30,484 nucleotides of DNA from Actinomycetospora sp. (GTDB lineage Bacteria; Actinomycetota; Actinomycetes; Mycobacteriales; Pseudonocardiaceae): assembly GCA_025925615.1 (NCBI GenBank), contig JAICLN010000002.1, positions 1 to 30,484 on the forward strand, given 5' to 3'. Made by a program: the position numbers and the translations under genes. The notes beneath the pieces were generated by a model. The model saw nothing but the letters and a program-made list of their open reading frames with translations, ran no database searches and was not told where the DNA came from. Every line of letters begins with the position of its first letter. Position 1 is the stretch's first letter. This document shows positions 8,729-15,373 of this stretch, in pieces.

Positions 8729-8734
8729 ACGATA
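8729..8734 (-). promoter_or_regulatory. Leaderless-type -10 box for the MscS-glbO unit
   Basis: On the minus strand TATCGT fits the actinobacterial -10 pattern TANNNT and ends 8 nt before the GTG at 8720. The start lacks a ribosome-binding site, so transcription probably begins at or next to the start codon. No clear -35 is visible. Confidence 0.45.
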
Positions 8735-8812
8735 CGGAGCGACCCCGACGCCGTGGTGCGCAGGTGCGCCCGCCGGGTGCGGGCCCGGGAACGGCGAGGT
8801 GAACCCTGTCGT

Positions 8813-8838
8813 ATCACGGGTGCACAACGGCCCGTGAT
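8813..8838 (+). promoter_or_regulatory. Perfect 8-bp inverted repeat upstream of the HNH gene
   Basis: ATCACGGG (8813-8820) and CCCGTGAT (8831-8838) are separated by 10 nt. The element lies 38 nt before the HNH nuclease start, inside the 156-bp region between two divergent genes. It could be an operator or a leader hairpin. The rest of this intergenic region shows nothing distinct besides the MscS -10 box. Confidence 0.45.
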
Positions 8839-8876
8839 GTGGTCGACTGTGCTCACTCTCGGTGGGAGGTGGTCGT

Positions 8877-9590
8877 GTGCCCGAACGACAACCCAGGACC
8901 GTGACGCCGCTGGTCAGCGGGGTCGTGCCGGGTGGGGGCCGTGAGCCCGCCGCCCGACCGGTCGTGGCGATCCCGATCGCCGCCCCCGCCCCCGTCCCCC
9001 TCGGTCCGCCCCGCGCCGTCGAAGTGGGCGCCGACGTCACGGTCACCGTCCGGACGGAGCCGCCCGCGCCCGCCTGGGGCCGCCGCCGGGTCCTGCTCCT
9101 CAACGCGACCTACGAGCCCCTCACCGCGCTCCCGCTGCGCCGCGCGATCGTCCTGCTGGTCTGCGGCAAGGCCGACGTCGTGCACGGCGACACCTCCGGG
9201 CTGGTGCTGCACTCCGCCACCGGCTCCGTCGACGTCCCGTCCGTGATCCGGCTGCGGGTCTTCGTGCGGGTGCCCTACCGGGCCCGCGTCCCGCTCACCC
9301 GGGCCGCCCTCATGCACCGCGACCGTTTCCGCTGCGCCTACTGCTCCGGCAAGGCCGAGACCATCGACCACGTGGTACCGCGCAGCCGCGGCGGGACGCA
9401 CACCTGGGAGAACTGCGTCGCCTGCTGCGCGCGCTGCAACCACAAGAAGGCCGACAAGCTGCTCGCCGAACTGGGCTGGCCGCTGCGCACGATGCCGACC
9501 GCGCCGCGTGGCCGGCACTGGCGCCTGCTGGCCGGGCTGGTCGACGCGGATCCGCAGTGGCTGCCCTACCTGGGGGAGACCGCGGCCTGA
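8877..9590 (+). CDS. HNH endonuclease family protein (Rv2469c-like)
   Basis: A 237-aa protein with a C-terminal HNH nuclease domain at about residues 148-200. Zinc-type cysteines lie in CAYC (Cys153, Cys156) and in the CCARCNHKK segment. The catalytic DH pair is Asp164-His165 (IDHVVPRSRGG), followed by the conserved WENCV. Residues 1-65 are Pro/Val-rich and variable; residues 70-145 (LLNATYEPL, AIVLLVCGKADVV) are the N-terminal domain seen in this actinobacterial subfamily. The GTG at 8877 has GGGAGG at 8864-8869, 7 nt away; an in-frame GTG at 8862 overlaps that site and is rejected. Its biological target is unknown. It is a single-copy gene in a conserved neighbourhood, so it is more likely a housekeeping nuclease than a defence enzyme. 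Confidence 0.88.
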   Translation: MPERQPRTVTPLVSGVVPGGGREPAARPVVAIPIAAPAPVPLGPPRAVEVGADVTVTVRTEPPAPAWGRRRVLLLNATYEPLTALPLRRAIVLLVCGKADVVHGDTSGLVLHSATGSVDVPSVIRLRVFVRVPYRARVPLTRAALMHRDRFRCAYCSGKAETIDHVVPRSRGGTHTWENCVACCARCNHKKADKLLAELGWPLRTMPTAPRGRHWRLLAGLVDADPQWLPYLGETAA

Positions 9591-9615
9591 CCCGTCGGCG
9601 TCCGACCCGAGCCGT

Positions 9616-9644
9616 CTGACACAGCGGTCCGCGCGGGGCATGAT
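9616..9644 (+). promoter_or_regulatory. Sigma-70-type promoter of the amidase gene
   Basis: CTGACA (9616-9621, 5 of 6 to TTGACA), a 17-nt spacer and CATGAT (9639-9644, 4 of 6 to TATAAT) precede the GTG at 9653 by 8 nt. No Shine-Dalgarno is present, so a leaderless transcript is likely. This is the best vegetative promoter I see in the window. Confidence 0.6.
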
Positions 9645-9652
9645 CACGGCCC

Positions 9653-11116
9653 GTGAGCGATCTGCACGAGCTGACCGCGCTGGAGACCGCCGCGGCGGTC
9701 CGTCGTGGGGACATCCGCGTCCTCGACGTCGTCGACCACGCCCTGGACCGCGCGGAGACGGTCGGTGCGCGCCTCGGCGCGTTCGCGGTCGTCACCGGTG
9801 AGCGGGCCCGCGACGCCGCCCGGGGGATCGACGCGGCCCTCGCCCGGGACGAGGTCTCCGGGCCGCTGGTGGGGGTCCCGACGGCGATCAAGGACCTGAC
9901 GGCGACGGCGGGCGTGCCGACCGGCCGCGGGTCGGTGGCGACGCGCGGCCGGGTGCCGGAGGTCGACGACGACCTCGTCGGGCTCCTGCGCGCGGCCGGC
10001 ACCGTCAGCATCGGGAAGACGGCGGTGCCGGAGTTCGGGCTGCCCTGCTACACCGAGCCGGCCGGGTCGCCGCCCGCGGTCACGCCGTGGGATCCATCGC
10101 GGTCGGCCGGGGGTTCCTCGGGCGGCGCGGCCGCCGCGGTCGCCGGCGGGGTGCTGCCCGTCGCGCAGGGCTCCGACGGCGGCGGCTCGATCCGGATCCC
10201 GGCCTCGGTGTGCGGACTCGTCGGGATCAAGACGACGCGGGGACGGGTGCCCGCCGGACCTGCCGGAGGCGACCCGGCAGGGCTCTCCGTGCCGGGTCCC
10301 CTCGCCCGGACGGTCGCCGACGCCGCGGCGCTGCTCGACGCCCTCTGCGGGGGCCGGACGTGGCCCGGGGAGCCGTTCGTGCCCGACGCGCCGCCCGTCG
10401 GGGGCTACCTCGGCGTCGCGGACGCGGGCCCCGGGCCCCGGCGGCGGATCGGGCTCTCGACGACCCCGCCGTTCGGGGACCTGTCGGCCCTCCTGGGGCC
10501 GACGTCGACACCCGCCGTCGTGGACCCGGTCTGTGTCGCGGCCGCCGAGGACACCGCCGACCTGCTCGCGTCGCTGGGGCACGTCGTCGAGCCGGTCGAC
10601 GTCCGGCTGTCCGAGGAGGCGATCGCGGCCTTCCTGACGCTGTGGGCGGTGCTGTCCCTCGGCGACCCGGTGGCGCCCGAGGACGAGGAGCGTCTGCAGC
10701 CGCTGACCCGGCTGCTCCGCTGGCGGGGCCGGGAGGTCGGATCGACGGCGGCGCTGGGCGCGCTGCACGTCGCGCAGGTGGAGACCCGGCGGATCGTCGC
10801 GGCCCGCGCGGGGCTGGACGCGGTGCTGACGCCGTCGGTGGCGCTGCCGCCCCGCCCGGTCGGCTGGTTCTCCGCCGACGGGCCCGAGACCGACTTCGCG
10901 CGCCAGGTCGCCTTCACCCCGTGGACGGCGATCGCCAACATGACCGGTGAGCCGGCGATCGGGCTGCCGCTCGGGTGGCCGGAGGTGGACGGCACGACGC
11001 TGCCGGTGGGCGTCACGCTGCGGGGCCGGCGCGGCGAGGAGGCGGTGCTCGTCGCGCTCGGGGCGGAGCTGGAAGCGGCCCGACCGTGGGCCGGACGGCG
11101 CCCTCCGGTGTGGTGA
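9653..11116 (+). CDS. Amidase, amidase-signature family
   Basis: A 487-aa cytoplasmic amidohydrolase that cleaves an amide to a carboxylate and ammonia or an amine; the substrate cannot be told. The Ser-cisSer-Lys triad is visible: Lys80 (TAIKDL), cis-Ser155 in the GGSSGG loop and nucleophile Ser179 in GSDGGGSIRIPAS. The 24-residue spacing of the two serines is that of malonamidase E2. Length is normal for the family. No GatB or GatC gene is nearby and the C-terminus is not GatA-like, so a stand-alone amidase is favoured over tRNA amidation. The GTG start is supported by the leaderless promoter just upstream. It separates the HNH gene from ctaJ, which are close neighbours in the M. tuberculosis order, so it looks like an insertion into the conserved block. 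Confidence 0.88.
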   Translation: MSDLHELTALETAAAVRRGDIRVLDVVDHALDRAETVGARLGAFAVVTGERARDAARGIDAALARDEVSGPLVGVPTAIKDLTATAGVPTGRGSVATRGRVPEVDDDLVGLLRAAGTVSIGKTAVPEFGLPCYTEPAGSPPAVTPWDPSRSAGGSSGGAAAAVAGGVLPVAQGSDGGGSIRIPASVCGLVGIKTTRGRVPAGPAGGDPAGLSVPGPLARTVADAAALLDALCGGRTWPGEPFVPDAPPVGGYLGVADAGPGPRRRIGLSTTPPFGDLSALLGPTSTPAVVDPVCVAAAEDTADLLASLGHVVEPVDVRLSEEAIAAFLTLWAVLSLGDPVAPEDEERLQPLTRLLRWRGREVGSTAALGALHVAQVETRRIVAARAGLDAVLTPSVALPPRPVGWFSADGPETDFARQVAFTPWTAIANMTGEPAIGLPLGWPEVDGTTLPVGVTLRGRRGEEAVLVALGAELEAARPWAGRRPPVW

Positions 11117-11163
11117 ACCGAGGTCGCAGGGCCTACGACGGGACGTAGCAGTGGGCTTTCCAC

Positions 11164-11169
11164 TACGGT
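11164..11169 (+). promoter_or_regulatory. Leaderless-type -10 box of ctaJ
   Basis: TACGGT fits TANNNT and ends 7 nt before the GTG at 11177, which has no ribosome-binding site. No convincing -35 is seen. Confidence 0.45.
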
Positions 11170-11176
11170 TCGCCCC

Positions 11177-11428
11177 GTGAGACCGATCGAGACGATCCTG
11201 ATCTACGGGGTGATCCCGCTCGTCGTCCTGCTGCTCCTGTTCGCGGCCACCATGGTGCGCCCGTCCGGGCGCAAGGCGGCGCGCTACCGGGTCGGCGACG
11301 ACTGGCCCCACGAGCCGCTGTGGTGGATCGGCAACCCCAAGGGCACCGGCCTGCCCGAGCCGACCGTCGACGCCGTCGGCACCACCGCGACCCGCACCGC
11401 CCGAGGAGGCGCACGTGGCACCTGGTGA
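11177..11428 (+). CDS. ctaJ: Probable aa3-type cytochrome oxidase small subunit CtaJ
   Basis: An 83-aa single-span membrane protein. One helix covers residues 5-26 (ILIYGVIPLVVLLLLFAATM), followed by a basic stretch and the motif RYRVGDDWPHEPLWWIGNP, close to the RYRxG...PxW pattern I associate with CtaJ, an accessory subunit of the actinobacterial complex III-IV supercomplex. The place before the DUF5130-type gene and pepN matches the small gene Rv2468A of M. tuberculosis. The assignment rests on this motif, the size and synteny recalled from memory. If wrong, it remains a conserved small membrane protein. The last 14 nt overlap the next gene, so the two are translationally coupled. Confidence 0.65.
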   Translation: MRPIETILIYGVIPLVVLLLLFAATMVRPSGRKAARYRVGDDWPHEPLWWIGNPKGTGLPEPTVDAVGTTATRTARGGARGTW

Positions 11429-11948
11429 GACCAAGGGCGAGCTGGCGCGCCCGCAGGCGGGCCCGGGGGAGACCCCCTCGATCACCGGGGCGGGACTCGC
11501 GGAGGAGGCCGTCTCCGGCCACTCGCGCATCCCGACCGCGTCGGGGCGGATCTCGGAGGCGACCGAGATCGTCGACGAGGACGAGAAGGTCCCGTTCTCC
11601 TCGTCCCAGCTGGCCCGCATCGACGAGGCCCTCACCCGGACCTCGGCCGAGACGGGACTGCTGTTCACGCTCTGGGTCGGGGCACTGGGTGCCCGCACCC
11701 GCGAGCGCGCCGAGGAACTGCACGCCACGCTCGGGGACTCGGCCGCCGACGCGGTGCTCGTCGCGGTGTCGCCGGGCGAGCGGGTGGTCGAGGTCGTCAC
11801 CGGCGAGGAGTCGGTGCGGCGGATCGACGACCACGGCGCGAAGATCGCCGTCGGGTCGATGGTCTCGCGGTTCACCGAGGGCGACCTGGTCGGTGGGATC
11901 GTCGAGGGCCTGCGCGTGCTCGGCGACCACGCCGGCAGCAAGCACTAG
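11415..11948 (+). CDS. DUF5130-type conserved protein (Rv2468c-like), TPM-like fold
   Basis: A 177-aa protein without signal peptide. Residues 1-60 are polar and probably disordered. From residue 61 a compact domain begins: FSSSQLARIDEAL, TGLLFTLWVGALG, then VLVAVSPGERVVEVVTGEES and FTEGDLVGGIVEGLRVL. This order of elements resembles the TPM/TLP18.3 fold (start helix, strand, 'V.P..R...I.TG', final 'F..GD...G' helix); that is my inference. The GTG start has GAGGAGG at 11403-11409, 5 nt away, and overlaps ctaJ by 14 nt. Rv2468c has the same place and size. The tight coupling to ctaJ suggests a role at the membrane or respiratory chain. Function is unproven. Confidence 0.75.
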   Translation: MAPGETKGELARPQAGPGETPSITGAGLAEEAVSGHSRIPTASGRISEATEIVDEDEKVPFSSSQLARIDEALTRTSAETGLLFTLWVGALGARTRERAEELHATLGDSAADAVLVAVSPGERVVEVVTGEESVRRIDDHGAKIAVGSMVSRFTEGDLVGGIVEGLRVLGDHAGSKH

Positions 11949-11960
11949 GTGGCCTTCGGC

Positions 11961-12006
11961 CTTGTGAGCACTTTCCGGGGCTATAGCCCCGGAAAGTGCT
12001 CACGAG
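11961..12006. terminator. 40-bp perfect palindrome, bidirectional terminator
   Basis: Positions 11964-12003 are a perfect palindrome with no loop: GTGAGCACTTTCCGGGG, CTATAG centre, then the complement. CTT/GAG (11961-11963, 12004-12006) extend it with one wobble pair to 46 nt. It fills the gap between convergent genes ending at 11948 and 12019. It can fold on either strand, so it is best read as a two-way terminator. Confidence 0.8.
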
Positions 12007-12018
12007 CCCGGAGGGCAC

Positions 12019-14601
12019 CTACCCGCGGTCGAACTCTCGTGCCGCGAGGGCCCGCACGATGCCCGCGCGCCCCTCGGTGACGAGCCGGCGAAGCGCGGCC
12101 GGGTGCTCGTCGGCGAGCCAGCGGTCGGCCGCGTCCACCGTCGCCTGCTCCACCGCCCACGACGGGAAGAGGCCCTGCACCATCGGCTGCGCCTGCTCGG
12201 AGGAGCGCCGGCCCCAGACCTCGTCCACCGCGGCGAAGTACTTCTCGGTGTAGGCGGCCAGCAGCGCGCCCTGCGACGGGTGCGAGAAGCCCATGATGAT
12301 CGTCATGTTGATCGCGTTGGGCAGCGAGTCGTCGTTGACCGCGCGGTCCCACGCCGTCGCCTTGGCCTCCGGCGTCGGGACCAGCGCCCGCGCCCGCTCG
12401 GCCATCCGCAGCCCCGTCGCGGTGTTGTCCCGCGCGAGCTCGGCCTCCACCTCCACCGAACCCACCGCCCCGTGCGCGACGAGGGCGTGCAGCAGCCGCC
12501 ACCGCAGGTCGGTGTCGACGACGAGGCCCTCCAGCGGCGCCGTGCCCTCGCGCCACCCGGCGATCGCCTCGAGCGCCTCGGGGGTGAGCACCGAGCCGGT
12601 GAGGGAGTTGACGAGGGCGAGCTGGTGGTCCGAGCCGGGCTCGGCGCGCCGGGCGAGGTCGAGCAGCGTCGCGACGAACGAGGGCCACCCCTGCGTCACC
12701 GCCCACGTCGGCTCGGCGTAGGACGCGAGCGCGGTCTGGGCCTGCAGCAGCAGCCGCTGCACGACGCCGACCTCGGTCTCGGCGGCCAGCCCGTTGAGCA
12801 CCAGGGTCACGAAGTCGCGGGCCCGCAGCTCGGCCTCGCGGGTCATCTCCCACGCCGCCGACCAGCACATGGTGCGCGGCAGCGGCTCGGCGACGTCCCC
12901 GATACGGTCGATCAACGTGGTCAGCGAGCGCTCGTCGAGGCGCATCGTGCAGTAGGTCAGGTCGTCGTCGTTGACCAGCACGAGCGCGCCGGCCTCGACC
13001 CCGACCAGCTCGGGCACCTCGGTGCGCTCGCCGGACACGTCGAGCTCGGTGCGGTGACGCCGGACGAGCTTGCCGGAGCTCTGTCCGTCCGCCTCCGGGC
13101 TGTCGTCGTAGATCCCGACGGCGATCCGGTGGGTCCGGGTCTCCCCGGCGCCGGGACGGGCGCCGCCTTGGATGACCGCGAAGCTCGCGTACCGCCCGTC
13201 GCCGTCGAGGGTGAACGACGGCGAGAGCGAGTTCAGCCCCGTCGTGCGCAGCCACTCCGCGCTCCACCCCGAGAGGTCCCGGCCGGAGGCCTCGGTGAGG
13301 GCGCCGAGCAGGTCGTCGAACGTCGCGTTGCCGTAGGCGTGGCGCGAGAAGTACAGCCGCAGGCCGGCGAGGAACTCGTCCTGCCCGACGTAGGAGACGA
13401 GCTGCTTGAGCACCGACGCACCCTTGGCGTAGGTGATGCCGTCGAAGTTGACCTCGACGGCCTGCTGGTGGGGGTTGTCGGCGGCGATGGGGTGGGTCGT
13501 GGGGTGCGGGTCGTGGCGGTAGGCCCAGGACTTCTCGACGTTCGCGAACGTCGTCCACGCGTTGCGGTACTCGGTGGCCTCGGACTGGCTGACGACGCTC
13601 GCCCAGGTCGCGAACGACTCGTTGAGCCAGAGGTCGTCCCACCAGCGCATCGTCACGAGGTCGCCGAACCACATGTGCGCCATCTCGTGCAGCACGGTCT
13701 CGGCGCGGCGCTCGTAGAGGTAGCGGGTGACGCGGCTGCGGAAGACGTAGTCCTCGAGGAAGGTGACCGCGCCGACGTTCTCCATCGCACCCGCGTTGAA
13801 CTCCGGGACGAAGAGCTGGTCGTACTTGGTGAAGGGGTACGCCACGCCGAAGTTGCGGTGGTAGAAGCCGAAGCCCTGCTTGGTCTCGGTGAACAGCCGG
13901 TCGGCGTCCATGTGCTCGGCGAGGCTGGCGCGGCAGTAGATGCCCAGCGGGATCGTGCCGTGCTCGTCGGAGTACTCGTCGGTCCACTTCGCGTACGGGC
14001 CGGCGATGAGCGCGACGAGGTAGGTCGAGATGCGGACCGTGGTCGCGAAGGCGTGGTGCACGGCGCCGGACTCGAGGGTCGTCGCCGTGTCCTTCGCACC
14101 GTTCGAGATCACCTCCCAGCTCGGTGCGGCGAGCGCGGTGAGGGTGATCGTCGCCTTGAGGTCGGGCTGGTCGAAGCAGGCGAACATCCGCTTGGCGTCC
14201 GCGGTCTCGAACTGGCTGTAGAGGTAGACGCCGCCGTCGACGGGGTCGACGAAGCGGTGCAGTCCCTCGCCGGTGTTCATGTAGCGGCAGTCGGCGTCGA
14301 CGAGGAGCTCGTTCTCGGCAGCGAGGTCGGGCAGCGCGAGCCCCTTCTCCTCGTCGTAGCCGGAGACGTCGAGCGCGACGCCGTTCAGGGTGGCGCTGCG
14401 CACGCCCGCCGCGACGATGTCGATCCAGCTCGCGGCACCGGGGGAGGTGCAGCGGAACCGCACCGTCGTCGTCGAGCGGAACGTCCTCTCGCCCGGCCCC
14501 GCGGCGCCGTCGGTCAGGTCCAGCGCGACCGTGTAGGAGTCGACGTCGAGCATCTCGGCGCGCGTGCGTGCGTCGGCCCGGGTGAGGTTGGGAGCAGCCA
14601 C
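12019..14601 (-). CDS. pepN: Aminopeptidase N, M1 family zinc metallopeptidase
   Basis: An 860-aa enzyme that removes N-terminal residues from peptides in the cytoplasm. The exopeptidase motif GAMEN lies near residues 269-273. The zinc site HEMAH (His305-His309) is followed by Glu328 in NESFATW, which completes HExxH-x18-E. The C-terminal ~400 residues are the helical ERAP1-like domain. The N-terminus from APNLTR and the [18 protein letters not shown] segment match actinobacterial PepN closely. I place the start at the GTG at 14601 because M-A-A-P-N-L-T-R fits the family and TAGGGT lies 7 nt upstream (leaderless); a GTG three codons earlier is possible. Homologue of Rv2467, and as there it is transcribed opposite to its neighbours. 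Confidence 0.95.
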   Translation of the reverse strand: MAAPNLTRADARTRAEMLDVDSYTVALDLTDGAAGPGERTFRSTTTVRFRCTSPGAASWIDIVAAGVRSATLNGVALDVSGYDEEKGLALPDLAAENELLVDADCRYMNTGEGLHRFVDPVDGGVYLYSQFETADAKRMFACFDQPDLKATITLTALAAPSWEVISNGAKDTATTLESGAVHHAFATTVRISTYLVALIAGPYAKWTDEYSDEHGTIPLGIYCRASLAEHMDADRLFTETKQGFGFYHRNFGVAYPFTKYDQLFVPEFNAGAMENVGAVTFLEDYVFRSRVTRYLYERRAETVLHEMAHMWFGDLVTMRWWDDLWLNESFATWASVVSQSEATEYRNAWTTFANVEKSWAYRHDPHPTTHPIAADNPHQQAVEVNFDGITYAKGASVLKQLVSYVGQDEFLAGLRLYFSRHAYGNATFDDLLGALTEASGRDLSGWSAEWLRTTGLNSLSPSFTLDGDGRYASFAVIQGGARPGAGETRTHRIAVGIYDDSPEADGQSSGKLVRRHRTELDVSGERTEVPELVGVEAGALVLVNDDDLTYCTMRLDERSLTTLIDRIGDVAEPLPRTMCWSAAWEMTREAELRARDFVTLVLNGLAAETEVGVVQRLLLQAQTALASYAEPTWAVTQGWPSFVATLLDLARRAEPGSDHQLALVNSLTGSVLTPEALEAIAGWREGTAPLEGLVVDTDLRWRLLHALVAHGAVGSVEVEAELARDNTATGLRMAERARALVPTPEAKATAWDRAVNDDSLPNAINMTIIMGFSHPSQGALLAAYTEKYFAAVDEVWGRRSSEQAQPMVQGLFPSWAVEQATVDAADRWLADEHPAALRRLVTEGRAGIVRALAAREFDRG

Positions 14602-14608
14602 GGGCCTC

Positions 14609-14614
14609 ACCCTA
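14609..14614 (-). promoter_or_regulatory. Leaderless-type -10 box of pepN
   Basis: On the minus strand TAGGGT (TANNNT) ends 7 nt before the GTG at 14601. It supports that start over the GTG at 14610, which would overlap the -10 box. Confidence 0.45.
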
Positions 14615-14622
14615 TCCAGGGC

Positions 14623-14649
14623 GGGAACACGGTTGCCGCTTCCACTGTT
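14623..14649 (+). promoter_or_regulatory. SigH/SigR-type (thiol-oxidative stress) promoter
   Basis: GGGAAC (14623-14628), exactly 18 nt, then GTT (14647-14649). This matches the GGAAY-N18-GTT consensus of mycobacterial SigH and Streptomyces SigR. It reads toward the reductase gene at 14691, leaving a leader of roughly 35 nt. Rv2466c, the M. tuberculosis counterpart, belongs to the SigH regulon. Confidence 0.75.
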
Positions 14650-14690
14650 CGCCCGGGTACAGACCCGTTGTTCGAGGGAAGCCTGGTGTC

Positions 14691-15308
14691 ATGACCGCTG
14701 CTGGTGACAAGACCCGTGTCGACTTCTGGTTCGACCCGCTGTGTCCGTTCGCGTGGATCACCTCGCGGTGGATCCTCGAGGTGGAGAAGGTCCGCGACAT
14801 CGATCTGGCCTGGCACGTGATGAGCCTCTCGGTGCTCAACTCGGGCCGGGACCTCGACGAGAAGTACCAGTCGATGATGGACGAGGGCTGGAAGCCCGTG
14901 CGCGTGTGCATCGCCGCGGCGCAGAAGCACGGTGACGAGATCCTCGCGCCGCTCTACACCGCCATGGGCACGAAGATCCACAACGAGGGCAACAAGGACT
15001 TCGACGACGTCATCGCGAAGTCGTTGGACGAGGTCGGGCTCGAGGCGGAGCTCGCCAAGGCCGCCACCTCGACCGACTACGACGACGCGCTCAAGAAGTC
15101 GCACCACGAGGGCATGGACCCGGTGGGCATGGACGTCGGCACCCCGACCATCCACGTCGACGGCTCCGCCTACTTCGGCCCGGTCATGACCCGCATCCCG
15201 CGCGGCGAGAAGGCCGGCGAGATCTTCGACGGCGCCAAGCTGCTCGCGGGCTACGAGTACTTCTACGAGCTCAAGCGCACCCGCGACACCGAGCTCAAGT
15301 TCGACTGA
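14691..15308 (+). CDS. DsbA-family mycothiol-dependent reductase homologue (Rv2466c-like), CPFA active site
   Basis: A 205-aa thioredoxin-fold protein with a helical insertion, homologous to Rv2466c, a mycothiol-dependent (nitro)reductase. Shared stretches include [58 protein letters not shown] and FELKRTR-like YELKRTR near the C-terminus. The active site reads CPFA (Cys18-Pro-Phe-Ala21), whereas Rv2466c has CPWC: the nucleophilic cysteine is kept but the resolving one is alanine. That predicts a monothiol mechanism with mycothiol resolving the mixed disulphide. Start ATG at 14691 has a GAGGGA-like site about 10 nt upstream. A SigH/SigR-type promoter precedes it. Divergent from pepN, as in M. 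tuberculosis. Confidence 0.9.
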   Translation: MTAAGDKTRVDFWFDPLCPFAWITSRWILEVEKVRDIDLAWHVMSLSVLNSGRDLDEKYQSMMDEGWKPVRVCIAAAQKHGDEILAPLYTAMGTKIHNEGNKDFDDVIAKSLDEVGLEAELAKAATSTDYDDALKKSHHEGMDPVGMDVGTPTIHVDGSAYFGPVMTRIPRGEKAGEIFDGAKLLAGYEYFYELKRTRDTELKFD

Positions 15309-15314
15309 CGTCCC

Positions 15315-15373
15315 GTGCGTGCCCTATCGGCGTGCTGTGTCCCTGTCGTGTCCAGACACGGGAACGCACGCAC
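15315..15373. terminator. Compound hairpin repeat between convergent genes
   Basis: GTGCGTGC (15315-15322) can pair with GCACGCAC (15366-15373). Inside it lies a second hairpin, CGTGTC-CA-GACACG (15347-15360). The element sits right after the reductase stop and covers the last codons and stop of the M28 gene on the other strand. A 20-nt segment, CGTGTCCAGACACGGGAACG (15347-15366), recurs with one mismatch at 25600-25619. Likely a bidirectional terminator or REP-like element. Confidence 0.55.
15321..15335 (+). repeat. Post-stop repeat core, copy 2
   Basis: GCCCTATCGGCGTGC lies 12 nt after the TGA of the reductase gene on the plus strand, the same orientation relative to a stop codon as the copies at 6431-6451 and 25639-25659. 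On the minus strand the same bases supply the TAG stop of the M28 peptidase gene (15326-15324). Confidence 0.65.

Noticed and set aside
8877..9590. HNH gene as part of a restriction or phage-defence system
   Set aside because: No methyltransferase, helicase or other defence gene is adjacent, and the gene lies in a conserved housekeeping order.
9653..11116. Amidase as GatA of the tRNA amidotransferase
   Set aside because: No gatB or gatC neighbour, and the C-terminal half is unlike GatA.
12103..14694. An 863-codon open frame on the plus strand opposite pepN
   Set aside because: It mirrors the coding frame of pepN, is rich in Arg/Gly/Val as expected of GC-rich antisense, and shows no protein motif. 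PepN is beyond doubt on the other strand.
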